Position numbers and translations under genes: made by a program
The notes under the pieces: model-generated
Database searches by the model: none
The model's input: the letters and a program-made list of their open reading frames with translations, nothing else
Told to the model about the DNA's origin: nothing
Origin: Liolophura sinensis
Lineage: Eukaryota > Mollusca > Polyplacophora > Chitonida > Chitonidae
DNA length: 64,000 nt
Direction: 5' to 3'
NCBI RefSeq assembly: GCF_032854445.1
Contig: NC_088302.1
Coordinates: 15,867,338 to 15,931,337 of the forward strand
Shown here: piece after piece, positions 1 through 13,300 of the stretch
How the letters are laid out: every line of letters starts with the position of its first letter
Position numbering within the stretch: the first letter of the stretch is position 1

Positions 1-668
1 AGTTGCAGCAGTCGCAACTGAGATAAATATTTTGTTATCGACAACTGATATTCTGGCGTACACCATTTGAATACTGATTTCACTCAGTGGTCTACAACAT
101 ACCTTAAACATACAAAATTGTTGACAGCTTCTCTTTGTATGATTCCATTCTATTTTCATACTTTATATACTTCTTTGGTGGTTTGTTATATATCGTTTTT
201 TTTTTTGTTTTGTTTTTTTTTTGCGAGGGGGTGGGGGTGGGGGTGGGGGTGGAATTGGCCCTGTGATTGTTAACCTGGAACATCCTTATCGGTTGACGGC
301 TGTTATAAGAATGTTTGTTTCGACGCATAGATTCAAGCTTATGCAGACAGCGGCTTTAGAACGCCTCTTGGTGCTCAGCGTTCGAGCGAGCGACAAACCG
401 CCCAGTTTAATTAACTACAGCACAGATCGTAAAATTAGGGATTTATACTAACTGTTCATGTAAATGCCTAAATACTAGCGAATTACACTCCCCAGCCCGC
501 CCTTCCCCCAACCAGCAGCATTGCGTAAGAATGCAGAAAAAGAAGTAAAAAAAATAGTCCATTAGCAGAATTCTGATTTATACAGGAATACAATATGAAA
601 AATTATTCGAGACAGTCTAAACTTAAATTGTAACAATGGAAATTGCTCATTGTTCATTTACTCTGTAG
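1..668. other. Non-coding stretch with G-rich simple repeat
   Basis: No gene is visible here. A GGGGGT-type simple repeat lies at about 225-252, next to T-rich runs at 198-222. Positions 430-500 match 17140-17200 in the same orientation (shared core AACTGTTCA.GTAAATGC), so this is part of a dispersed repeat. Confidence 0.5.
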
Positions 669-770
669 CCTTACGTCGCTCTGGAAGACGAGTTCTATCG
701 TGTCATTAGATCAGCTGCTCAAGTTTGGCTTAAACGATCTGTTCGTGTCATTCTATCGCAAAGCTGGTAG
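669..770 (+). CDS. Candidate 3' terminal exon, unidentified
   Basis: A pyrimidine-rich acceptor (TTCATTTACTCTGTAG, ending at 668) is followed by 33 open codons and a TAG at 768-770. The peptide begins PYVALEDEFYRVIRSAAQ and ends LSQSW; it is charged and looks protein-like. The stretch is CpG-rich compared with its surroundings. No upstream exon was found inside the window and no family is recognised. A short ORF behind a chance acceptor is the main alternative. Confidence 0.2.
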   Translation, partial: PYVALEDEFYRVIRSAAQVWLKRSVRVILSQSW

Positions 771-3330
771 CGCCGTAACCCATGGAGTCAGGTTATCTAT
801 ATTCTGTACCTGCAGCCCGGGACATATCTGTGTACCGTCCATGTGTCGATGTATGTTCATCGATGACGTCGTTTCCGAATGCTTCCCGCCGTTAACGAAC
901 AATATACATAAAATAGAGGGGTTATTATGAAATATAAAATATGCCTCAAAACTGATTTTTCCTCTGTCATACGTCTGGCCTGCTTTTTTCTGGCATGTTC
1001 CTTAAAACCATGCTCTTCGTGTTACAGGGCCTTTTCATGTACCCTTTTCATGTACTCATCAATATACTGGTAGTTTTACACTGCTGCTCTTTCCCAAGGC
1101 TGGTTAGAATATACAGTTATAATTTGCCAAAGACGAAATCTCATATGTTGTCCTCATAGTCAGCCAAAACAGCAACTGTCAAATTGACTTGAACTGGATT
1201 TATTGGAATCAGTTATAGACATAACGAAAAAAAAAGCCGTCTTTAGCTGTTCTCATTTTAAATTCAAGACAGACATATAGGTCTTGATCCAGGGTCGATC
1301 TCACGACCTACTTTTTCTTGTAACAGTCATGTTAATAGTGTTACTTTAGCAGCCCCCCGAGTATAACAGAATGAAATTAACACCCTTAACGCGGATGGTA
1401 TACCCGAGATAAATTGAAGGGCTTTCGTCAAAAACGTTCAGATGTTCTTTTATATGATTAGCGAAGTAAAAAGCATTGCGTGCAACGTCTGTCAAATGTT
1501 ATCAACACAATCGACTCGTACATTGCTTTTTGTCCGCGCGGTTTAAAAAAATTGTCTCAATGGCGCAAAAATAGTAACTTTCCTAATTTAGGGAATAATT
1601 GACATTTCCAGTAAAAGCATCTCAGGTGAGTTCTTTTCGTCAAGGTTTCGTTTACAATCCGTCTATTTCCCATCTGGGTTGCTCCCATTAATCAGAATGG
1701 ATAGGAAATGTACTGAACAGCGCCCTCTGGGAGAGTAAAGGCGTAAAACGCCCTCTATCTGAATCTTCCATATTAAAAATGCACTCGTCTTAAAAACATT
1801 AACCGAGGGATGATAAAAACTGATCAGTAGACTGAAGCTTAAAAAAGTTAATAAGTAACTTGTACTGACAGGAAGATTCGTTTACCTCTAATGTAATAAA
1901 TACTGCGCGGTGCGGTTGAATTAAATCAACCAAGGGCTTACTTGTTCTTTTCTCCGACTGCATCTAGCACAGATGCTTGCGCTAACCTCACGAAAAAAGA
2001 ATTGCGGTGTTTAAATTCTTCACACATCTGTCAAATTCATAATAAGTGTTCTCTAGTGGCTTCTCAAATATGTTCGTACGTCACATGGCCATCCAATATA
2101 CTTGGCCTTACCCTTATGCTGAGCGCCCAGTATATCATAGACAGAAGTGAAATTTTCTTGAGGACAACGTTGTACCTCAATCAGATAGAGAAAAAACCCC
2201 TGTGAATCATTAACTAAAGAAATCGATTAGACGGCCATCCCATGACTGTTAACTTTGAAGGGAAAGAAGCAGAAACAAAAGTGGATTAGTCGATTGCTAA
2301 AAAAGCAACGCACACGTTTATTATTATATGGTAAGACGCAATCAGCTGAGAGCATAATCACCAAACCGATATCAACAGAAAAGACAAAGACATGCATGTT
2401 TAAGCCAAAAATAACCCTTAGTATCAATCGTTTAACAGATTTTCATACCAGAGTAACGACTTCAAAAGATTGTTCATATCATGATCACATATATACCGCC
2501 ATACATTTATATGACGATAATCCCTGCTTATGTAGACATGTAGACCAATAGGACAAGAATTCTCCCGTCTACGACTATTTTCGCTTTATCCATGGCATGG
2601 TTGTACCATGGTTAGTTTAGTATTAAGCAGCCAACAGTTTTTCAAAGCAAGCAGATTCGTTTGACTGGCAGGAGTAAATTGTTTTATGAAAGTGGCTTCT
2701 TGCTTTCTAGAATGTAAACAACACTGACGCATTCAGTCTTTGATATTCACAATCACTACAAGAAAAGTGGAAGATTTTAGAATTTTTGACAGAAAGCGTG
2801 ACATGGGTTGCTAAATATTGATTCTGATTCGATGCTTATCAAGATAGTACGATGTAATATACGCTGAATCAGCGCGAACAAAGTTTGTACTAAGGAATAA
2901 GAAATGTCATTCTATGCCTAACATTATAAATCAAACACATGGCTTCAGTGTGGATGGATGGAAAACATACATAATTTCTTTTCTGAAAGTATAAAAGTCG
3001 CATTTATCACGGCTGTCGTCTTCAGTCTTCATGTATACACTTTAACTTTAACTGCTTCTTCCGCACTACACGAATTATGAAGCGAGACTTAAGAACCTCA
3101 AGGTACCTTGCGCCGAGGATAATTCTGTATTGATTTTCACCACTGTCATTCCGATTCTTTTTTGCCGGTGTTGCTAGTCCCAGTTGTACAATATTCATTA
3201 TAAACAAAAAACGAGATCTTTCAGGGGACTCTAAACTTTCAGCAGATTAGGCTAATCAGATTTACTTCATTATAGGTGAGTAACAAAATGGCGGATCATT
3301 GTTCCGGAGTCTGTGGAGCGAATGGCACGC

Positions 3331-4287
3331 TCACTTTCCACCAGGGCCGAATCTCATGGAAGCCGCTCGGCCGCCATAGACGTTCCCTTTCAACGCCAAT
3401 AGTCGCGTTATCAAGTCGTTCAGGCTATTTCCTCTCTTGTGGAAATTTCCTGCAAACATAAAAATCACAATATTAAAAGCAAAGGAATAGCCAGACTATA
3501 CTTATTCTATATACGTATAAGGAGTATTGTTTTCGATGTTAATTGAATGGAACATTTCCTCACCTTGGTAAAAGTTGGAGCAAACTTTCACACATTTGCT
3601 GAAAGACATGTCCTATATTTAGAAAGTCAATTGTCAGATAAATTACCTTTCTTTTGATGTATGCTTTGAAACTTTTGGCCCTTGGCTTTTTTAAACGCTG
3701 CTCTAAACAAGAAAATCTTCTTAAAAATCTATATTTTTCTAAATATTTGTTACTGGAAAATGTAAAATACTTCTTGCAGATATTTCTCATTTCTATTGCA
3801 GGTAAAAATCCTGGCTTTCTAAAGCAATTGACCTGGTTGAGATATTTTGAACGATATATGCAAGACATGGTTCTGAACTTCATCCTTAAGAATTATCAGA
3901 CACCGACAGATACATTTACAAGATGGGGCTACCCCAAGTTAAATTCCTCCCACTCAAAGTTCCTCCGTGTATCAAAACACTAAGCATTTGTGTGAGGTTA
4001 AGAGGTGTTAGGAATTATGTGGTGCGAAAATGACTGATTTTGACAAAAGTTGGCTTGTGTGATTGTAATCAGTAAACTATTACTGCATTGTTCCTTGCTG
4101 CAATGTTTAGCACTTCTGAGATATTTTGGTGTCCATGTTACAAGAATATAATTGTAAACCTGCTGTACATCTACCTTAAAGCACCTTGGTTATAGGACAA
4201 ATGCTAAAATCCTAGCACGAATAATTAAACATTCCTAGGCCGTGGGTCAATATTGCTGTTAGCCAATGCACTACTTATACGACTTAG

Positions 4288-4386
<99 letters not shown>

Positions 4387-7300
4387 ACGGAGGGAAACAA
4401 TTTACCAGATATTTGGTAAGCTTCCAGAAATTAAAAAAAAAAAATTAAAAATGGTCAAACCAGCGGGAGGTAAACTGGCTGGAGAACGCGGCCTCACTGG
4501 TCAAGGGCACGCCATTTGGAGCGAAGACCACTTTTTTTTACAAAGATCACACGAGGCGTGAATTCAGTTCTGTTCTCAAACAGAGAATTTACAGGATTCA
4601 ATTGTTTTTGGGGGCGTTGGTGGAAATAGGTGGGCGACGGTGCTTGGTGATAATAAGTGGGCGACGGAACGTGGTAATAATAAGTGGGTGACGTAGCCTG
4701 GTGGAAATAGGTGGGCGACGGTGCGTGGTGGTGATAGGCGGTCGATGGTGCGTGGTGGTAATAAGTGAGGGACAGTGAAGTTCGCAGAAGTTTCCACCAG
4801 TGTCACATATTTCACGCGTGGTCGGATTCGCCAACTAAATGTTGGTTTATTTCTTGCAAATTCGGTTTTCTCCATCCTTTTCTGCCATCGCATAAATGAA
4901 AAGTCCTTGAGTACAACGATAAACAACAAAGTTAATCTGTTAATTTTAACAGAAAGTTTGTTGTCTGAGTGCTGCTGGAATGTATTCTGTTATTATAACG
5001 CAATATTGTGTCATATTCAATGTAATATCCTAATAGAATAGTTACTTGAACAGAATGGTTATGTTGAATAAATTTTATTTATTTATTTATTTGATTGGTG
5101 TTTTACGCCGTACTCAAAAATATTTCACTTATACGACGGCGGCCAGCATTATGGTGGGTGGAAACCGGGCAGAGCCAGGGGGAAATGATGAATAAATAGA
5201 GTATTTGTGTTATATTTAACAGAGTAATCTGCTTCAATAACACAAAACATTCTAGCATCACTCATACAACAGAATTTCTGTTAAATTTAACAGATTATTA
5301 TTTTGAGAGTGTCAATCCCTTATAGCAAGCAAGGCTCTGTACAAGCTGTGAAAGCGATGGAATCAACAAAGCCTTAAGTCTTAGCCCTAAGCATAATGGT
5401 TGATAATTGACTTACTTGAACCTTGTCCACTCTTTTGGCTGTGATAAAAAGGACGGAACAGCCGGAATGAATTCATGGAGAACCGTTTGGCCATAGGCGT
5501 ATCTTCCATCCTACTGTCGTCTCCATATGCAGAATTTCCTCTTCCCAAGGCCAAATCTGAGACAGAGAATGAAAAAAGAAAACATGCAAGAAATCTCGAT
5601 GAATTTTATTAAGCAATGAGTACGTATTTTTTCATATCGGCTTTATTCTCACAGCGGGATGTATTAGATATAGCGTTTTCTAAATAGAAGCTCGGGTGAG
5701 ATGGCCAAACCATTCCCTTTTGTATTTGATTTAATTTGTTTCACGCAATACTCATGAATATTTTACTTATTAAAGGCTGCCAGCTGTATGGCAGGAGGAG
5801 ACCGGACAGAACCCGGGGAAACCCACGACCATTCGCATGTTGCACCAAGACTTTCCCACATACGTAGTCATGTAATGTAGTCATGGACGAATTTTTAAGT
5901 GAAATAGGCTAGGTATGTACGTTTAATGCCTCTCGATTATCCATTCCTAACTTGTTTCTTTTTGTACTGACAAATAACATATATGTACAAATTCCTGAAT
6001 AAATGCTTAGTGTTGGCGTCAAATATGGTTAAAAATATAGCTCAGCCAGGGCTCACTACGCCGTTTATCACATAACGGTACATTCGATCAAGAACCACGC
6101 AAGTCTGGGTAAATATAACAGGCTATAGCCGGAGTATCGTACTCGGTAAAAGACAGATTAAAGTCGTACTGTTCTAGCCGGGAGGCTCGAACAAATCGTG
6201 GTGTTTGTATTGAGTGTTATTGGGAAACACAGCGTGAGCGATTTGAACTTGACAGCAGCTTTCCGGGTTTTTTGGGGGGTTTTTTGGGGGTTTTATTTTT
6301 AAGTTTTATTATTTGAACGCTATACTCAAAGTTTCGGTCGATAAACATCGGAATCCGCACCTTTCATGAACCACATAGTCGTGACATTGATTCATCAGAG
6401 ATATAATAATGGTATCATATCCTTGGGTCATTCGCAGAGGTGATCTAATCACAACTTCCGGTTAAATCCGGAAGCTGTTACGCCCCCCAGGTATTGGTGA
6501 TTTTCACCCACATGTAGGGTTTATACACAGGGAATAATAACAACTATTATCGGATAACGGGTGTGTTTTATAGCTGACGAACACAACATCCCTGTCATAA
6601 TGTAGAAGTGAAATTGAATTGCTTAATGGAAATATCCGCCGATAACATATATGTTCCAATATACAGACATACATCATTACATCGAGTACTGGTTATAAAA
6701 GCTCGAAACATTATAGTGTCAGTTCCCGCTCGGTACTTTGAGGCCGTTGTAAGCACAGGCTTTATGGTAATCTAATACTGAGTAACTATGCATATAATGG
6801 CAAGATATAACGTAAGAAAGTAGACGACGACATTCAATCCGAAAGTACAATCCAAAATAGTTCCTTCTAATACAGACCGAAGTAGAACGATAGACGGTAA
6901 ATCGATAAACGAAGGGGTTGATAGCTGATTGCATTTGTATTCATTTCACGAAGGCAGTAGCCAAAGTCCTCTTTTAAAAATACAATGCTTGTAACTTGAA
7001 ATTGTTATAATGTAGTTAAAATAAGAGGACATATTGTTTATGTGCTCATTTAGTCATCTGGGTAGCTTATGGTCTATTAATTCAATTTAATTCAAATTGA
7101 GAAAAATTCCATTAAGCCAGTTTGGTTTGGCAAGTAAACGTATTAAATTTTATTTAAACGATTATTTTGGGATGCCTTCAGGATGTAAAGTTGGGAATGC
7201 ACAAGGAGCGATATACCAAAAAAAAAATGAGTACAACTCAATTTATGAATATTTGAAGTTTTTGAAGTGCAAACTGCGTTACAATATACTGAAGTTTTCA

Positions 7301-10300
7301 CATTTTTTTTTTAGGAATTAGCCCCATGATATTGGGGAAATCTAGTTCCCCGTGATATTGGGGAAATATATATATATATACACCACAATAGCAGTTTACA
7401 TATATGTGACGGATGCAGATATAAAATCATGCCCACGTTGAAACTAGAAGTAAAACAAAACTGTTTTACATAACAAATAAAGCGGAAACAGAAAATAAGT
7501 CGCCTTGGATAGATACATATGTATATTAACTATAGAAGTGACATATATATTATGACCTGGTCTTTCTTAACAACCTTAGCCTTGAATGTCATACAAATTC
7601 TTGTTTAGACACTCCTAGAACTGGACACCCTCAAATAAGGGAAAAATATTTGAGTATGTTGTTCAACAATACTCAAATAAATGCCGGTAAATAAATGAAA
7701 TTATTGTTTAGATGTGGCTAGGCAAACACAGATGAAGAAATTAAAATCTAATCTGCTGAAAGGTCCCCAAACAAAAAATCTGAAGGGAGCCCAGATGTCG
7801 TATCAAGGCATATCCTTGAGTACGACGTAAAACACCAATCAGATGAATAAATAAATCATATTAAGGCGACAAGATTTGAGTACACTCGGTATTGGACAGT
7901 CTTATCTATAGAGTATGATTAATGCTAAACTTAAAAAAAGGATGATTCCGTACAAACGCACACGACAAACGAAAGAACGGTTATCAAATATCAGGTCTTG
8001 GAAAATGATAAGAGCAGTCATTGTGTATATTGGCTATTGCCAAAGGGCTTGCCAACTATCTCATCTTATAAGGAAGAGTTGAAATCAAGGTAGTTTGATT
8101 GTTCCAAATTATATGACATCGAGTGAGACAGACTCAATTAGTACGTCATTGTGTGGAAGCTAAAGCGGGGGTTATGCTGTTACAGATTTAGTTTCAGCTT
8201 TCACCACTTCAGGCATTTGTTGTGTGTTTTGCTTTGTTTTTTTGTTTTTTTTTTTGGCTCACAGTTTAGCATTTTCCTCCCCTGCGGATGGCGTCGTTTT
8301 AAAAGACAGGCTGTGGAATTTTTTGGTGTGGGTGTTAGGTGAAAATTGGGCGACTGGCGACAGGTCAAACTGGCAACATCGGATTGGACGGTTGAGGGAT
8401 CGGAAGTCCAGATATCAGGTAATGTTTCACAGGTCGTTCAACCCACACAGTATCTCGCTGCAGAGGTCATTCCTTCAGCAGAGGTCATCCCTTCAGCAGA
8501 GGTCATTCCTTCAATACGGACTGTGGCATCTGTGGTGCTTAACTCAAGCTCAGTTCAAATACATGTACAAGTGACACGTTTCGACGAGTGAAATACCAGA
8601 GAGAAGCGGCGGTTGTAAACAATCAGAATATCCTAGATGCAAGTGTGGAACTCAGACTCGAGACCACATGATCACACAACATGTGTTTAAAACAGATATG
8701 GGCAGAGAGTTTTCACTGGATAGTCCAGATGAGACTCGCACTCAGGAACATTTCACCTATACGGCAGAGGCCTGCATTATGGTGGAAGGAAACCGGGTGA
8801 GTCAGAAGAGGGGCTCATTAAAAACGTTCTGCATTCTTTTTTTTTTCTTTGGGGGGGGGGGGGGGGGGTCCAAAACACTCTAGAACAAATTTCACTTCGC
8901 CGCATGCGAAATAGGTACATCCGCCAACGGTAGCAGAAGGAATTTTGACGAGGCATGCATCAAGCCCTATATCTGACCTGTGAAACTCTGTAGTTGTCAC
9001 TTCGTTTCTTTTTTTTTTATTTCCGTTTTTTTTTTTTTGTTGTTGAAAGATCCAATTCGCGACTCAGATACAGGAGCCTGGGTTGTCGAATGGCCTGTAG
9101 GGCTGCACATGTGGTACGTATTATTGCGATCATGGGGTGGCAGTTTATGACCTTCTCAGGTTTAAATAATGAGCAATATATTCGAGCTTCAGGTGCGCTT
9201 ATGCAATGACGGCGTCAGCAGACAGTATAGTGCAGGTGTGTGGACAGACATTTGGACATACGTCTAACATCGATCCTTTTCATTAACCTGTCGCTAATTT
9301 TTCCACCAGCAATTTTGCATGCGCGTGCAAACCGTTTGACAGCAAACTGGACAAAGATGAAGCGATGTATTTTTGTCTGACGTCTTTGTACTCGATTACA
9401 ACAACAGAAAGTATTGTACAGATGTGGAGTACTATTTCCATATGCAAATACTCAACGATCGTTCTCGCTCATAACATGTTGATAAGACTGGAAGGACCAA
9501 GAGCGTTTGCGTAAGTAGGCTAACGTCTGTTACCTAATGGAAAACTGGCCAAACAAAGCCAAACAACTAAACTAGACGATGCTGCGTGGCTTCATTTTTG
9601 CGTGGGAGGTTTGACTGAGTTTCCTCAATGGAAGAATTCACTCGTTATATCCAAATCAATAAGATTATTTGAGGCAAATATGTAAAAATCGCTCAAATAT
9701 CCGTGTAGATCGATAGTGAGTAAAGCAACAACGGTGACGTGCTTCCGAATGGAACAGCCTCAAGTGTTTGTTTCCATCCCCACAGTGCCAGTGTTATCAA
9801 TTATTAACTTAATCGTAGATCTAGGATAAAACAAAGGGCACGCAGGCGAAACGTTTAGTGAAAAGACCCTTAGAAAGAACTCAACGTTGGCAAATAATGT
9901 ACAAAGCTTTAATCGCAAGTCATTTAAGACGGACTCGAGGAAAGTTTTAACTGCATCCATTTATATAACTAGTTCTGTGGTCAGACAGAAGGTGAGACTT
10001 AAAGGAGAAGAAAATTTAGATATCAAACAAATACCTTTGAAAAGAGTATGTATTTTCTCGCAGGTGCATGCCATATAAAAAATTCTAATATGTATCTCAG
10101 GTTGATAAATTATAAATAAAGTCAGCGTCAAAATCCGCTTTGGGGCGACTCCATTTTGCCTAAGAACTAGTTCTGAAGTCTTCTGTGTTAGGGGGAGAAT
10201 TGCTGTCGGAAACCGCCGATGTGCAGTTAGTACATTTCCGGTAGAACTCTTTTTCCCAGAAGGTATCGAACAGTACAGTTCGTTTTACGCGTGACGATCA

Positions 10301-13300
10301 GGAAACCGGAATGTTGGACGTAGGTTCCGAGTTTACACGAGCAAGCAGGCAGTTTTAACGACTCTCACTGGCTCTCATTAGTGGGACTAAAGTGCCATTT
10401 ACTTTATATTAGGTAAAGTCTGGTATTAAGATTTAAGCCTGTTTTAACACTCATCGCACTTTTGAACAACTGTCCCCCTGATTCCAGATCCATAGTGGTC
10501 TTATTCAAGTTTCAGCAGCAGAATCTGTGCTATACTCATAAAGTGTAATCCGTAAGAACAATTGCACTGATTTCGTTCAATGACATTTGAAGTCGAGGAG
10601 GACAATATAAGGAGGTGTTTACGGAGAGCATTAAGGCCCTATGGGCAACAAAGTAAATATATTCCAATGGAATAAGTTTTCATTTACATAGCCTTGTTGC
10701 TCGTGGTGAATAAATTAAACATTAAGTTATCTATATGTAAGCTCGTTTTGTTGACCACTTTCTACTTTGGCTTAGTATGAGTATGCAATTTGGTGATCTC
10801 TAGCGAATTTCTCACAGATCGTCTTCCCCCCAATGTCTATGAGAACAAAGGAGAAACGGAAATTCAAAGAGTTCCTGTCTTGTGGTGATAAACTTAGTTG
10901 TAGCCAAAACTAATTCCCAAGATTCCTCTATTCAAAACTGACCCTTGTGAGTTATCGTTGAAGACAATTTTGATGATAGACAAATCTATATCTAGTCATT
11001 ACATCCACAGAGAAACCAGTTCGGCAATGTGAGACACAATTTGTCCCCTTGTGTTCATACTGTAACACCTACGTATAAAGCATATATAGATTTTTCACAC
11101 GGAATGAGGGGATTTCTAGATTGGCGTTGTCACCAACATAATCCACCATGCATGCAGTAAGACCTTTCCGCACCACAAACGCCAGGGTTTGAATACCGGT
11201 GCAATAATACTCTAATAAGACAAGGAATCTGACTCTAGCTGGGAAAGAAAGTTAAAGTCATACTCCTCGCAGCGCATGTGCCACTCTCTATATAAGTTCG
11301 CTTTATATCACTACCATCACCAGACAAGTTTGACCTTTGGTGCCTGTGCCAGGCACATAGGCTTGTTTAAGCTTAGCCTCACCACTGATATCCTCGCGTG
11401 GATTTATAATTATAGCCTTCACCAATAAAATTCTCTCAGGTGTCGGCTAAAATAATGTTCATACTTTAGATAAAGAGAATACATGTGTACCAAATATTCA
11501 TTGATGTATATAATAAACACCTCGAATAAATGTGTTTTCTGGCATCACTTCATGTTCAATCACTGCCACCCCAGTGACCATGGCGTTGTTCCAGATTTCT
11601 GTACAAAATTTGCCAGTGGTGGCAGTCGAGTAAAAGCGAACGCAGAGAGCGGTGCAAGCGCTGCAAGGTGAATAGGCTAAAGTGCTGACTCATTGCGGAT
11701 GTCAGACTCCAGGCCAGTGTGTTGCGTGTTCAAATTCAGATGTCGCAGATTAGGCTGCGGCTATATCCATAAACCTAACCGTCGTTACATATATTTTTAA
11801 AAAAATCTTGAGCTCGGCGTTAGATATTAGAGAAATGAATAAATTAAATATTCTAACACGCGAAGAGAATCTTTTATAGCACACAGCAACAAAATCACAA
11901 AGCTGCACACAATGCAATGAATGTGTTCACCAGATAATGGTTCATGCGAGAATCCTAGAGCACACAACACACAATGATTGAAAGCAAACCTGGACATGGA
12001 TAAAACCTAAAATTTTGCCCCCAGCCTTTGTTTCCTCTTTGTAAATGTCGTGGGACATTCAGGTATGGTCAGTTTTGAGTGTTCAAACATATGCATAATC
12101 AAAAGATGTCAAAGGAGTCTTTGATCCTTAGACATGAATTGAGAAATTCGATTACACGCATCTTTTCTGAAAGCAACGAAATATTTCGCTTAAAGCCACG
12201 TATTACATGAATCAAACAGTTCATCGCACGGATGCAATGTTTATCTTCTCCTAAGTGGTAAGTGTCAGCTTAGGTGAAGGCATGCATAAGCAAAGAATAG
12301 TAATACACTGTGTCTGTCGGGAAACGGATCAAGTCTGGAGAAAGTTTAAATTACATTTCAGTTCTCTAGTAACTTCAGACTAAATAATGTACTCTGAGGG
12401 AATATCATAATTAAGTGCTTGTATTGACAAAAGCCCTGGGTTATAGGCAACAGAGAAGGGAAGTGGGATCAATAGGGCCCATCTAGAAATAGGATCACGG
12501 CCCCTATTAGTAGAAACTGTAACAACAGTATTCGCCAGACAGTCCTGTCATAGTCTCAATACCTTTGTTTTGAAGAACAGCGAGATAAAATGTTTTCAAT
12601 AACCCCCAATCGGTTTTAGGTGTCAAATATTTATTACATCATTAGGGCGCCTTTTGCCTCTTTATCCCAACGCGACGGACTGTTCAAACGCGTTGCCTTA
12701 TCTGACTTCAACAGACACCTTAGATAGACTCAACATAATACCGTATGTGGAAGAGCAATATTAAGGGTGTAGTGTCACGCAATCAGTAGCGTATAATAAA
12801 GAAGGGTGGGGTGTGGGTGGGTTGGCATTGAAGGGAGCGTTTTAGATTATATGTACGTGTATATAGTGTAATACAGGAGCCTGGCCTGATTATCAAATAT
12901 CAAATATCTCGTATCATTGTTTCTGAGTGAATAAAGGAGAAAGAAAGAATGAGTCAAGACAAACATTGTCAAAGGTCAAATATACTTGGGCGGAATTTTA
13001 GTAGAAATTTATTTCGTTTTTAGTTTCTATTTCTTTTAATAGTTTATTGATGGTTTCTCTTGTGACGAATATTCAAGAACATTTTATTTATAAACCTAGC
13101 GAAGGCCCAAATAAACCGTCGTATATCACCAAGTATATTAATCTAGGGTAGTTTCTGGCTTAAAGGTACAACTGTCCATGTACGAGATGGATTCGAGCCC
13201 TCGACCTCATTTTATAGTTAAGGACTAGTTGCCCTCAGTAATACAGACTGTGCCATACAGTTCACCTTTACCGGCATACAGGGGGCAGTTGTTCTAAAGC

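Noticed and set aside
97-129. Peptide-precursor residues 97-129 (coordinates here are residues) as a PDF, DH31/calcitonin or NPB/NPW family member
   Set aside because: Similarity is limited to NS..L..LL.L, a GP near the end, or GRAA. The diagnostic residues and C termini of those families are missing, so no family name is given.
4253-4561. Tyr/Ile repeat ORFs
   Set aside because: They are translations of a (TA)n microsatellite.
6719-6934. Minus-strand ORF with SAINPFVYRF, like the NPxxY motif of a GPCR seventh helix
   Set aside because: Only this short motif fits. The next residues do not form a receptor C-terminal helix, no upstream helix or splice site is visible, and the surrounding sequence is AT-rich intron.
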